Of a DNA stretch of 64,000 bases, positions 51,828 to 60,763 are shown piece by piece. Origin of the DNA: JAICMB01 sp035295125 (GTDB taxonomy: Bacteria > Acidobacteriota > Terriglobia > Bryobacterales > Bryobacteraceae). The notes under the pieces are model-generated. The model was not told the DNA's origin, ran no database searches, and saw only the letters and a list, made by a program, of their open reading frames with translations. Every line of letters begins with the position of its first letter. Positions within the stretch are counted from its first letter, which is position 1. The position numbers were made by a program, and so were the translations under genes. The DNA is taken from contig DATGJP010000105.1 of the NCBI GenBank assembly GCA_035295125.1, forward strand, positions 1-64,000, read 5' to 3'.

Positions 51828-54586
51828 AGGCAATGCGCCGGCTCTTCCGCCGTCTCTTTTCCTGGTTGGACACACATCGCGATGAAGACCGCTTGCAATC
51901 GGAGATCGAAGAGCACATCGCTCTCCAGACCGCCGACAATATCCGCGCCGGGCTATCCCCATTCGAGGCCCGCCGCGAGGCCGTCCTGAAATTTGGAAGC
52001 GTCGAAGCCACGAAAGAGAATTATCGCGACCAAAGGGGCATGCCGTCGATTGAAACCCTCATCCAGGACACGCGTCACGCGTTGCGCCGCCTTCGACTCG
52101 CCCCCGCCTTCACCATGGCCACAATCCTGACCCTATCGCTCGGCGTGGGGGCCACCACGGCCATCTTCACGCTTGTGAACGCCGTACTCATGAAGTCGCT
52201 GCCAGTGGCGAAGCCGGAGGAATTGTACCGCCTCGGTAAAGAGGTCCATTGCTGCTATACGGGCGGTTACAGCCAGGAGCACGAGTTCTCCATGGTCTCC
52301 TATCAGCTTTACGAATACTTGCGAGACCATACCAAAGGCTTCGCCGAACTGGCCGCGTTCCCTTCCCTTCAACTGCTGTTTGGCGTCCGCCGCGCCGGCA
52401 CACCGGATGGCGCCCAGAGTTATCCCGGCGAATTCGTTTCGGGCAATTACTTCGCCATGTTCGGCATTCGTCCCTATGCGGGACGGATGCTCACGCCGGA
52501 CGACGATCGGCCCGGCGCGCCGCTAACCGCCGTTATAAGCTACCGCCTATGGCAGCAGAAATATGCCGCCGACTCCTCCGTGATCGGCGCAACCTTCAAT
52601 GTCAACGACAAACCGTTAACAATCGTCGGGGTCACCCCGCCGGGCTTCTTTGGCGACACTCTGCGCAGCACGCCTCCTGACTTCTTTCTGCCGTTGAACA
52701 CCGAGCCGGTCGTCGAGAGCGACTCCGATCTCATGAAATATGACACGCACTGGTTGGACTTGATCGGCCGCCTGCAACCCGGTGTGGCGCCGGCATCCGT
52801 CGAGGCTGAAATGCGTGTGGAGCTCAAGCAGTGGCTGCGCTCGCACTGGGGTGAGATGAGCCCCGCCGACCGTTTAAGGTTCCCCGCACAAACGTTGTTC
52901 CTCAGCCCCGGAGGCGCCGGCATCACGAGCATGCGCGGACAGTATCAGCACTGGCTCCTGAGCCTGATGACCGTGACCGGTTTCGTGCTGTTGATTGCGT
53001 GCGCAAACGTTGCGAGCCTGATGCTCGTTCGCGGCATGGAACGGAGGCCGCAGATCTCTTTAAGCATGGCACTCGGCGCGCGGCTCTCCCGCATCATCCG
53101 GGAACCGCTGCTCGAAAGCGTCCTGCTCTCGCTGGCCGGCGGCGCCGCGGGTGTTGGTGTCGCTTTTGTGGGCACCCGGCTGATCCTGCGCCTCGCCTTT
53201 CCGGCGCTGCCGGGATCCGCCAACGTGCCGATCGACGCATCCCCTTCCCTGCCCGTTTTGCTTTTTGCATTCACTACATCCCTCCTCACGGGCATCGCCT
53301 TTGGCCTGGCTCCCTCCTGGATGGCTACGCGTGTCGATCCCATTGAAGCGCTTCGCGGGGCGAGCCGCACCACTGCACGTGCGGGCATGCTTCCAAGGAA
53401 GACATTGGTCGTGCTCCAGTCTGCGCTGTCGCTCGTTTTGTTGTCGGCCGCGGGACTCCTCACCAGCGCTTTCCAGAATCTCGAGAACCAGAACTTCGGC
53501 TTCGAGCAGGACCGGCGTGTCGTGGCCAGCATAAACCCCCGGCTGGCGGGATACCGCGCGCCTCAACTCGCGCAGCTCTACACACGAATCCACGATGCGG
53601 TGACCGCCATCCCGGGCGTCTCAGGCGCGGCTTTATGCCTGTATTCGCCGCCCAATGGAGGCTGGGGCACGGGTGTTTTCATCGACGGCCACCCTCGTCC
53701 CGCGCCGGGCGACGAACTGACGTCTTCCTGGAACCGCGTTTCGGCTGGCTACTTTGACGTCATTGGAACCCCAATTCTGCGAGGGCGTGGGGTTACCGAT
53801 CAGGATACGGCGGCTTCGCGAAAGGTGGCGGTCATCAGCGAATCCTTCGCGCGCAAGTTCTTCTCCAAGGAAGATCCCGTCGGCAAACACTTCGGCCGAA
53901 CAGCGGAGGAAAGCCGCGAATTCGAGATCGTCGGCATCGCGAAGGATGCCCGCTACCTTACACGTACGCTCGATGAGCCGACCGGCCCGATTTTCTTTAT
54001 ACCCGTGACGCAGGCTGATTACTCGCAGACCAATCTCGGCTCACTCTTTCTGCACGACATTGTCGTCGTGAGCCGGCCTGGTACAAACGTAGCGGAGGCA
54101 TCGATACGCCAGGCCGTGTCGGCGGTGGATCCGGGATTGCCAATTATCACGATTCATACTTTTCGGGAGCAGGTCTCGATTTTGTTCACCCAGCCCCGCC
54201 TGATTGCTCGGCTGACCTCGCTGTTTGGCGTCCTTTCCCTGCTATTGGCTTCGATCGGACTCTACGGCGTCACGGCTTACAACGCCGGCCGCCGAACGGG
54301 TGAAATTGGGGTTCGTATCGCTTTGGGAGCGAACCGCGGCCAGGTCACCCAACTCGTACTCCGGGGCGCGTTCGCGCTCATTGTCTTCGGAGTGGCGATC
54401 GGTTTGCCGCTGAGCCTCGCGGCTGGGCGATTCCTCGGCAACCAACTCTATGGCACGAGTCCCTATAATCTCCTGGTGACCCTGTCGGCCATTGCGGCGC
54501 TGGGCGTCTCGGCGTTGGTTGCTTCGCTAGTGCCGGCGTTGCGAGCCAGCCGTCTTTCTCCTCAAGACGCTCTGCGTACCATGTAA
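51824..54586 (+). CDS. ADOP-type ABC transporter permease
   Basis: 920 residues from the ATG at 51824 that overlaps the PadR stop. Prefix domain (LQSEIEEHIALQTADNIRAGL), TM1 (MATILTLSLGVGATTAIFT), a periplasmic domain with several unusual Cys and Tyr residues (VHCCYTGGYS), FtsX block 1 (VLLIACANVASLMLVRGMERRPQISL), the second half, and FtsX block 2 (YGVTAYNAGRRTGEIGVRIALGA). The protein ends PALRASRLSPQDALRTM. Orphan permease without a neighbouring ATPase; efflux function inferred. Confidence 0.93.
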   Translation: MKAMRRLFRRLFSWLDTHRDEDRLQSEIEEHIALQTADNIRAGLSPFEARREAVLKFGSVEATKENYRDQRGMPSIETLIQDTRHALRRLRLAPAFTMATILTLSLGVGATTAIFTLVNAVLMKSLPVAKPEELYRLGKEVHCCYTGGYSQEHEFSMVSYQLYEYLRDHTKGFAELAAFPSLQLLFGVRRAGTPDGAQSYPGEFVSGNYFAMFGIRPYAGRMLTPDDDRPGAPLTAVISYRLWQQKYAADSSVIGATFNVNDKPLTIVGVTPPGFFGDTLRSTPPDFFLPLNTEPVVESDSDLMKYDTHWLDLIGRLQPGVAPASVEAEMRVELKQWLRSHWGEMSPADRLRFPAQTLFLSPGGAGITSMRGQYQHWLLSLMTVTGFVLLIACANVASLMLVRGMERRPQISLSMALGARLSRIIREPLLESVLLSLAGGAAGVGVAFVGTRLILRLAFPALPGSANVPIDASPSLPVLLFAFTTSLLTGIAFGLAPSWMATRVDPIEALRGASRTTARAGMLPRKTLVVLQSALSLVLLSAAGLLTSAFQNLENQNFGFEQDRRVVASINPRLAGYRAPQLAQLYTRIHDAVTAIPGVSGAALCLYSPPNGGWGTGVFIDGHPRPAPGDELTSSWNRVSAGYFDVIGTPILRGRGVTDQDTAASRKVAVISESFARKFFSKEDPVGKHFGRTAEESREFEIVGIAKDARYLTRTLDEPTGPIFFIPVTQADYSQTNLGSLFLHDIVVVSRPGTNVAEASIRQAVSAVDPGLPIITIHTFREQVSILFTQPRLIARLTSLFGVLSLLLASIGLYGVTAYNAGRRTGEIGVRIALGANRGQVTQLVLRGAFALIVFGVAIGLPLSLAAGRFLGNQLYGTSPYNLLVTLSAIAALGVSALVASLVPALRASRLSPQDALRTM

Positions 54587-54637
54587 ACGCGGAGAGCCAC
54601 AGTTTGAAACCGCGCGTACTTTCGCGGTGAGGTCCAA

Positions 54638-54672
54638 AGGCGGGCGCGAAACCGCCTGCTTCACACTTCCAG
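54638..54672 (-). repeat. Interspersed repeat, divergent fragment
   Basis: GGCGGGCGCGAAACCGCCTG followed by CTTCACACTTCCAG resembles the second hairpin in reverse orientation, with an altered stem, plus the CCACCCTTCCACAT-like flank seen at 50634-50648. Confidence 0.4.
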
Positions 54673-54720
54673 ATCGTCGCAAGCCTAAGGTCGCGGTCCT
54701 TTCGCTGTAGCATAGGAGGT

Positions 54721-56685
54721 ATGCGGTTCACCCAGACCGCGATCCTTTTTTCTCTCGCGGTCGCGGTTCAAGCACAAACATCCACCATCAGCTTCACCAA
54801 ACAGGTCCGGCCGCTGCTCGAAGGACACTGCGCGATGTGCCACTCGGCCGACACGCACACCAGCGATTTCGAAGTCTCGACTTATGGAGCGCTTCTCGCC
54901 GGGGGTCACAAACGCGGACCCGCCGTCATTGTTGGAAAACCAAATCAGAGCCCGATCGTGCGATACCTGACCGGCGATCTTGAACCGCGGATGCCCAAAG
55001 GCATGACGGCGCTGAAGCCGGCCGAAATCGACGTGGTTCGCTCGTGGATCGAACAAGGCGCACCCGACGATACACCCCAAGCGTCAGAAATCGCGGATAA
55101 AGACAAACTCCTCAACGCCGCCCTGTTCAGCGAGAACGCCGAGCAGCTTCTGGTTTTGCGCCGGGCGATGCGGCTGGCTTATGTCTCCAAGCCCGCCTCC
55201 CCGCCGCAAGCGGACCCGGACTACACGAACCCGATCGATCAATTCATCCTCGCGAAATGGGTGCAGGCGAACCTGCCCGAAGCGAAGCAGCGCCCGCACC
55301 TTTGCGGTGATACGGAATTTCTTCGCCGCGCGTACCTGGACGTTATTGGCGTCATTCCCACCATCGACGAAGCCAAAGCCTTCCTGGCAGACACCGCCCC
55401 GAACAAGCGCGAGAAGCTGATCGACAGCCTGTTGGCCCGCAATGCCGACTACGCCGCCAACTGGACACCGTTCTGGGAAGAGGCCATCGCCAGCACTGAT
55501 ACCGGTGTTGTGGGAGGCATCGTGCGGCATGGCGACTACCAGAAGTGGATCTATCAGAACTTCGTCACGAACAAGCCTTATGACGTCATGGTCGCCGAGT
55601 TAATCGACCCGACGATGCCTGGCTTCCGCAAGACCAAGCCGGAAAAGCAAAACGGCGACGTATATCTCTACCCCTCCTATGTGCTGAACGCGGACCACGA
55701 CCAGACGATCCAGACGGCCGCCAATACTGCGCAGGTTTTCCTCGGCACCAGCATGAAATGCGCAAGCTGCCACAATCACTTTCTGAATCGCGAGTGGCCG
55801 CAAGCACGATTCCTGGAGTTCGCCAGCCTTTTCGCCAGCAGCAACCTCGAGGTCGTCCGCTGCGAGGCGCACACCGGCAAATATGTTCAGGCGAAGTTTC
55901 CCTTCGACTTGCCCGGCGTCCCAAAGGACGTGCCCCTGGACATCAATTCGCGCCTCCACCGGCTGGCCCAGATCCTCACGGATCCTACCGATGAGCGTTT
56001 TTCGAAGACCATCGTCAACCGTCTCTGGAAGCGCTATGTCGGACTCGGCCTCTTCGAACCAGCGGACGACTTCCGGGCCGACCGCCAGCCGAGCCATCCT
56101 GAACTGCTCGCCTGGCTAGCCTACGATTTCATGCAGAACGGCTATGACTTGAAGCACACCATCCGCCTGATTCTGACGAGCCGCACTTATCAGCTTCAGT
56201 ACGATCCCAAGCTGGAGGATCATTTTGATGTCGCTAAACCGGCCGAGCCTCGCTACTTCCGTTCGCCCACGCTACGCCGTCTCACCGCCGAGGAATTGCT
56301 CGACAGCATTCAGATCGCCTCTACGCAGCAACTCGATTCCAGCGAGCGCCTCTATCGCCAGCGCAAATCGACCGACCTGACACGAGCGCTCGGACGACCC
56401 GCGGCGCACAACGAAGTCAGCACCGGACGTCCCGATGACGTCGCGATTGTCCAGGCGCTGGAGCTGCTCAACGGCGAAGAGTTTCATGAACGGGTTTACG
56501 GCGCCCAGATTCTGCAGAATTCTCCTGGCGTCGACCGCCTATATTGGGCGGTTTTCAACCGGGCGCCCACGGAAAACGAGCGCCAGCTCGCGGAGAAGTT
56601 CGTGGGCTCCAAACCGAGCCAGGAAGCTCTTGGTGACATGCTATGGGCGCTCCTCAGCAGTCCCGCATTTCAATACATCAACTGA
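54721..56685 (+). CDS. Exported c-type cytochrome with DUF1549 and DUF1553 domains
   Basis: A 654-residue protein with a signal peptide (TAILFSLAVAVQAQ). It has a cytochrome c motif CAMCH at 37-41 with downstream PRMPKGMTALKPAEIDVVRSWIEQGA, then DUF1549 (about 150-370, with a second CxxCH, KCASCHNH, near 347) and DUF1553 (TIVNRLWKRYVGLGLFEPADDF, DRQPSHPELLAWLAYDFM, SRTYQLQ). These multi-domain proteins abound in Planctomycetes and Acidobacteria beside DUF1501 partners; a redox or sulfatase-like degradative role is often guessed but unproven. Confidence 0.9.
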   Translation: MRFTQTAILFSLAVAVQAQTSTISFTKQVRPLLEGHCAMCHSADTHTSDFEVSTYGALLAGGHKRGPAVIVGKPNQSPIVRYLTGDLEPRMPKGMTALKPAEIDVVRSWIEQGAPDDTPQASEIADKDKLLNAALFSENAEQLLVLRRAMRLAYVSKPASPPQADPDYTNPIDQFILAKWVQANLPEAKQRPHLCGDTEFLRRAYLDVIGVIPTIDEAKAFLADTAPNKREKLIDSLLARNADYAANWTPFWEEAIASTDTGVVGGIVRHGDYQKWIYQNFVTNKPYDVMVAELIDPTMPGFRKTKPEKQNGDVYLYPSYVLNADHDQTIQTAANTAQVFLGTSMKCASCHNHFLNREWPQARFLEFASLFASSNLEVVRCEAHTGKYVQAKFPFDLPGVPKDVPLDINSRLHRLAQILTDPTDERFSKTIVNRLWKRYVGLGLFEPADDFRADRQPSHPELLAWLAYDFMQNGYDLKHTIRLILTSRTYQLQYDPKLEDHFDVAKPAEPRYFRSPTLRRLTAEELLDSIQIASTQQLDSSERLYRQRKSTDLTRALGRPAAHNEVSTGRPDDVAIVQALELLNGEEFHERVYGAQILQNSPGVDRLYWAVFNRAPTENERQLAEKFVGSKPSQEALGDMLWALLSSPAFQYIN

Positions 56686-56686
56686 T

Positions 56687-58144
56687 ATGAGCACGCCCTT
56701 TACCCGCCGCGAATTTCTTGCCGCCGGACTCGCAGGCGCTACGCTGGCGCGTGCGGCCGACGACAAGCCCAAGCTGACGCCAACCGCCGACGCCATCATC
56801 TATATCTGGCTCCCCGGCGGCATGGCGCAGACCGATCTCTGGGACCCCAAGCGATTCACGCCGTACCAGGCCGGCATGAAGGGAAGCGAACTGCTCGGCA
56901 CGTGCGACAAGATCCCCACCAGCGCCGACGGCGTCTTCCTTGGGCAGGGCCTCGAGAACATTGCCGCGGTGATGAATCGCGCTACGATCCTGCGGACGCT
57001 CTCGAGCGAAACGAAGTTCGGCGCGGTGCACCTGAAGGCGCAATATTACGCTAATACCGGTTACCTCTTCCCCACTGGGGTGAAAACGCCCAGCATCGGA
57101 GCGGTTGTCGGCCGCACCCTGGGACGCCGTAATCCGCAAGTACCGGCATATATCTATATCGGACGCGACGTCGACACCAGCGACGAAGAAAAGCTGTTTA
57201 TCAGCGAATATATCGGGCCTGGTTTCTACGGCGTCAACTACTCCCCGTTCATGATTCCGGAGCCGGCTAAGGGTCTTTCCACTCTGAACGCTGCTGCCGG
57301 CATGTCCATGCAAAGGCTCGACGCCAGGCAGCAGTATCTGAATGGCCTTGCCGACCTATCGCAGCAAGCCCTAGTCGATTCCGCGAAGGCCAGCGACTAC
57401 ATGAAGGTGATGGAGGAGGCTCGCGCGATGATGGACTCGCCGGTGAAGCGCGCCTTCGATTACCGCAAGGAAGAGAAGCCCGAGACCATCGCCGCCTACG
57501 AACCGCAAATCCAGGACAAGGATTTGCTCGACCCCGGCTATTACTATGGCAGCCGCTTCGGCCACGGCCTGCTGCTTGCTCGGCGGCTGGTGGAAGCGGG
57601 TGCGCGCTTCATCCAGGTGGAGTATCAATACGGCCCCTTCAAGGGTTTCGACATGCACGAGAGCGGTCAGCGGCGCATGGTTGAAATGAAGAAGCAGATC
57701 GACAGGCCGATTGCACGGCTCATTCAGGACCTCGACGAACGCGGTCTCCTCAATCGCACTCTGGTGGTTATCGCGACCGAATTCGGCCGCACTATCGCAT
57801 CAGCTCCGGCGGCTGGAAAAGAGCCCGACGGTTTCGCCGAGCGCAACACCGGCGAGGGGCTCGTCATCGAAAACGAGAAGATGTATGGTTTTCACGGCCA
57901 CTTCAGCTCGTGCAGCAGCATGCTGTTCTTCGGAGGAGGCTTCAAGCGCGGCTACGTTCATGGCAAGACTGCCGAACGCCATCCTATGGAACCAATCGAG
58001 AATCCGGTGGCATTGATCGATGTTTACGCCACTATCTTCAAGGCGCTCGGCTTTCCGGCGGACACCGCGTACGTGACAGAAGGCCGGCCCTTTTACGTGA
58101 CGAACAACGGCAAAGGCAAACCGGTTGACGGATTGTTGATGTAG
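56687..58144 (+). CDS. Tat-exported DUF1501 family protein
   Basis: 485 residues from the ATG at 56687, one base after the previous stop. The twin-arginine leader TRREFLAAGLAGATLARA directs periplasmic export. The body is DUF1501: IYIWLPGGMAQTDLWDPK, VLRTLSSETKFG-like, FIQVEYQY, RLIQDLDERGLLNRTLVVIATEFGRT, GFHGHFSSCSSMLFFGGGFKRG, and GKTAERHPMEPIENPVALIDVYATIF. The fold is related to alkaline phosphatase/sulfatase. It almost certainly works with the DUF1549 cytochrome upstream. Confidence 0.92.
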   Translation: MSTPFTRREFLAAGLAGATLARAADDKPKLTPTADAIIYIWLPGGMAQTDLWDPKRFTPYQAGMKGSELLGTCDKIPTSADGVFLGQGLENIAAVMNRATILRTLSSETKFGAVHLKAQYYANTGYLFPTGVKTPSIGAVVGRTLGRRNPQVPAYIYIGRDVDTSDEEKLFISEYIGPGFYGVNYSPFMIPEPAKGLSTLNAAAGMSMQRLDARQQYLNGLADLSQQALVDSAKASDYMKVMEEARAMMDSPVKRAFDYRKEEKPETIAAYEPQIQDKDLLDPGYYYGSRFGHGLLLARRLVEAGARFIQVEYQYGPFKGFDMHESGQRRMVEMKKQIDRPIARLIQDLDERGLLNRTLVVIATEFGRTIASAPAAGKEPDGFAERNTGEGLVIENEKMYGFHGHFSSCSSMLFFGGGFKRGYVHGKTAERHPMEPIENPVALIDVYATIFKALGFPADTAYVTEGRPFYVTNNGKGKPVDGLLM

Positions 58145-58151
58145 GCCTGTC

Positions 58152-58167
58152 GCCGGCTTCGGCCGGC
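58152..58167. terminator. Hairpin with TTCG tetraloop, probable terminator of the DUF1501 gene
   Basis: GCCGGC-TTCG-GCCGGC is a stable 6-bp stem 8 bases after the stop at 58144 and between convergent genes. There is no T-tract. Confidence 0.45.
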
Positions 58168-58195
58168 CAAGGACCGTCTAAAGGCGGCGTTACGG

Positions 58196-59029
58196 CTACA
58201 TCTTTGCGACACCGGCGAAAAGGAATCGAATCCACGCCGCCAAATCGCGATCCCTCCGAAATACTCGTGCCACCAAGGGGCCACTCGAACACTCCGGAGC
58301 CGCGGGCCGAGGGCCCTCCACCTGAAGCCACTCGCCGCAATCGTCCACATCGGCGATGATCTCATCGAGCCGCTCGTCGTCGTCAATACTGAGTTCCTCA
58401 TCGAATTCACCCAACCGGCGGTCGATGAGTTCCCAAGCGCTGAAGAGGCACCCTACAGAAGGAACCGGCGAAAAGAGCTCGCCGGATTCAACAACGAGCG
58501 AGCGCTCATTGAGAAACGACAGCCTGAACCCTTTTTCGGCTTGTTCACACCCGAACACCCGCAGCAAACGACCCTTGCAGATCGTCCGTCCGCCCAGGTC
58601 CGTAAAATCCTGGCGAGCGCGCAGCACCAGACCCGAAAAGTATTGCGACAGCGACAGCGGAGGAAGCGGCGGAGGCTCCATCTCCATGTACTCGTCCTCG
58701 TCTTCTGGCCCCTCGTCTTCCTGGTCTTCTTCTTCCCCTGCCACCGCAGACTCCGGCTCCACCCAAACCGGATCCCCGCCCTGCGCCTGCCACTGCTCCA
58801 TCGTTATTCCCTGGGCCACCGCGGGCACAACCGCACTCACCTCTCCCGCTTCTACCGTCGCAGCGGCACGAAGCAACCTGTCCCGAACGACGCCATCGGA
58901 GCACTGCGCCGAAACTTCCCGCAGTATCCTCGCGCCGTCGGCACGTCCCGTAGGCCCCGCCATCCCGACCAGCGTATCGAACGTGGCGAGCATGGCTTCC
59001 ACGCCCTCCGGCGGAAGGCCGGGAATCAT
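58196..59029 (-). CDS. Uncharacterised acidic protein
   Basis: A soluble 277-residue protein with an Asp/Glu-rich linker near 98-118 (EEEDQEDEGPEDEDEYMEME). The N-terminal third is helical (EAMLATFDTLVGMAG, RDRLLRAAATVEAGEV), and the C-terminal part has LGGRTICKGRLLRVFGCEQ and IIADVDDCGEW. No family is recognised. The ATG at 59029 lacks a good ribosome-binding site, and protein-like in-frame sequence (PIGYGEYTTEQLENFAK) continues upstream without a usual start codon, so the true start may be a non-standard codon. Confidence 0.6.
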   Translation of the reverse strand: MIPGLPPEGVEAMLATFDTLVGMAGPTGRADGARILREVSAQCSDGVVRDRLLRAAATVEAGEVSAVVPAVAQGITMEQWQAQGGDPVWVEPESAVAGEEEDQEDEGPEDEDEYMEMEPPPLPPLSLSQYFSGLVLRARQDFTDLGGRTICKGRLLRVFGCEQAEKGFRLSFLNERSLVVESGELFSPVPSVGCLFSAWELIDRRLGEFDEELSIDDDERLDEIIADVDDCGEWLQVEGPRPAAPECSSGPLVARVFRRDRDLAAWIRFLFAGVAKM

Positions 59030-59087
59030 CTTCGCGAAGTTTTCCAGTTGTTCGGTCGTATACTCACCATACCCGATTGGCCGTTCA

Positions 59088-60023
59088 CTACGGAGGACAA
59101 ACTCCCGGACATGCCGCGCTCATATATCCAAACCCGCACCCCAAGGTATGCGCGTCCAGAAAAGAGTCGAATTTCTGGTGCCATATGTCGTCTCCCAACT
59201 CCGTGACGACATCCCAGATCTGCTTGCCGATCGGTTCATCGCCGATCACCTGGTGTCCCAACGCCGCGCTCTGGATAAACTGGAGTTGCCCGACAGGCTC
59301 GTAACCCCACTCCTGACCTCTTTGAAACAGTCGCAGCAGGTCCTTGGGAGCCCCCGGAATCAAATCGAGCTTGTTCGCCCAACCCACGAACACCCCGCTG
59401 GGAGGCAACAGTGGCACAATATCCTGATAATTCTCATACCGGATCTGATTGAGCTTTGCCTGGTACGCCTGCTGAAAGGCGACGTCCCCGGTCTTCGGCG
59501 ATGCGAACGTGACCACCTTGGCCACCGGAATCCCGAGATTCTGACTCAGTATCCAGGCGCCGAGCGACGCCATGGCCCCGCCCTTGCTATGCCCGGTCAC
59601 ATAAACGGGAAACTGACCGGCGGGATTCAAGACTTGGATGGCAGCGGCGACCCCCGCAATCACGCACATGGTGGCATCGTAAAAGCCGCTGTGAACGAGC
59701 CCAGCCACCTTGCCCGTCCCTGCCTCACCCGATGTCGGAACCGCGAAGAAGTCGTCCAGCCAGTCCATGAGGCTCTCCGGTGTATGGACCGAAGCGGGCA
59801 AGGTACCCCGGAACGCCACGATAATTCCGTCGGCGTTCTGACCGATAAGGCACGCATTGATCTGTTCAAATCCCCCGCAAGACGTGGTCAACGCGGACGT
59901 AAATGCGACGGTATTGCGGTACAGTTCAGTACCGGGGCTCGGGACATAGGTATTCGTCCCTGCTGTGATATCGTAAGCGCACGCGCAGGCGCTGAGCAGA
60001 CGGCAATCGAGAGTAGTAGGCAA
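59088..60023 (-). CDS. Lipase family (class 3) alpha/beta hydrolase
   Basis: A 311-residue protein. Initiation is at TTG 60023, with a strong AAGGAGA upstream. The class 3 lipase pattern is IIVAFRGTL (oxyanion region), VHSGFYDA, and the nucleophile elbow YVTGHSKGGAMASL with Ser146, then VTFASPKTGD and a late LGHQVIG for the His. No signal peptide is visible. It probably hydrolyses acylglycerols or other esters. Its start is 17 bases from the divergent gene at 60041, so the two share one short promoter region. Confidence 0.85.
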   Translation of the reverse strand: MPTTLDCRLLSACACAYDITAGTNTYVPSPGTELYRNTVAFTSALTTSCGGFEQINACLIGQNADGIIVAFRGTLPASVHTPESLMDWLDDFFAVPTSGEAGTGKVAGLVHSGFYDATMCVIAGVAAAIQVLNPAGQFPVYVTGHSKGGAMASLGAWILSQNLGIPVAKVVTFASPKTGDVAFQQAYQAKLNQIRYENYQDIVPLLPPSGVFVGWANKLDLIPGAPKDLLRLFQRGQEWGYEPVGQLQFIQSAALGHQVIGDEPIGKQIWDVVTELGDDIWHQKFDSFLDAHTLGCGFGYMSAACPGVCPP

Positions 60024-60040
60024 TTGCGGATCTCCTTCCG

Positions 60041-60763
60041 ATGATATTAAAACGATTCAGACTATTATCCTGGAACATCGGCCAGGGCGGCGCGAAACGC
60101 AGCGCGGCCATCGTGGACGCTTTGGTTCGCCATAACCCCGATGTCATTTTTCTGCAGGAGTATCGCATCGCATCGGTCCCGGCTATTGTGCGTCCGCTCA
60201 AGGAACACGGCTGGTCGCACGTGGCAAACAATCTTACACGTCCCAACATCAGCAGCCTCTGCGTGCTCTCACGGACCAAACTGAAGCCGCTTGTGACGCC
60301 GCTCGATTGCCCTGACCCTCGCCGCTGGCTTATGCTTCAAATCGAAGGCATACAGGGAACATTCACGAACCTTCACATTCCCCCGACTGGAAAAGGCTCC
60401 CTAAAAAAACCATTTTGGGACTGCATCCTCAAGCATGCCCAGGCGCAACTGAAGTCGCCCTCCATGTTTGTCGGGACATTAAACACCGGACTGCCCCGCA
60501 TCGACGAAGAGGGACGCAGCTTCGTATGCAGCGCGTCATTCCGGCAACTTGGCGAACTCGGCTATTCCGATCTCTGGCGCAACTTTCATGGCGCGAAACG
60601 CGAATACTCGTGGTACAGCCACTATGGAAATGGATTTCGCGTTCACAACGCCTTTGGGTCGCCCGAGATGTCGAAGCGCGTGGCACGGTGCGACTTCGAC
60701 CATTCTCCTCATGAAACAGGCTCATCCTCCCATTCGATGTTGATCATCGATCTCCATGCGTAA
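60041..60763 (+). CDS. Endonuclease/exonuclease/phosphatase-fold protein with altered active site
   Basis: A 240-residue EEP-superfamily protein: LSWNIGQGG (Asn12), VIFLQEYR (metal-ligand Glu40), NLHIPPTG, and a C-terminal SSSHSMLIIDL with the catalytic His. Two usual residues differ: the GDFN motif reads VGTLNTG, without its Asp, and the SDH motif reads SSH. Nuclease or phosphatase activity may be reduced or lost. It overlaps the next gene by 8 bases. Confidence 0.75.
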   Translation: MILKRFRLLSWNIGQGGAKRSAAIVDALVRHNPDVIFLQEYRIASVPAIVRPLKEHGWSHVANNLTRPNISSLCVLSRTKLKPLVTPLDCPDPRRWLMLQIEGIQGTFTNLHIPPTGKGSLKKPFWDCILKHAQAQLKSPSMFVGTLNTGLPRIDEEGRSFVCSASFRQLGELGYSDLWRNFHGAKREYSWYSHYGNGFRVHNAFGSPEMSKRVARCDFDHSPHETGSSSHSMLIIDLHA

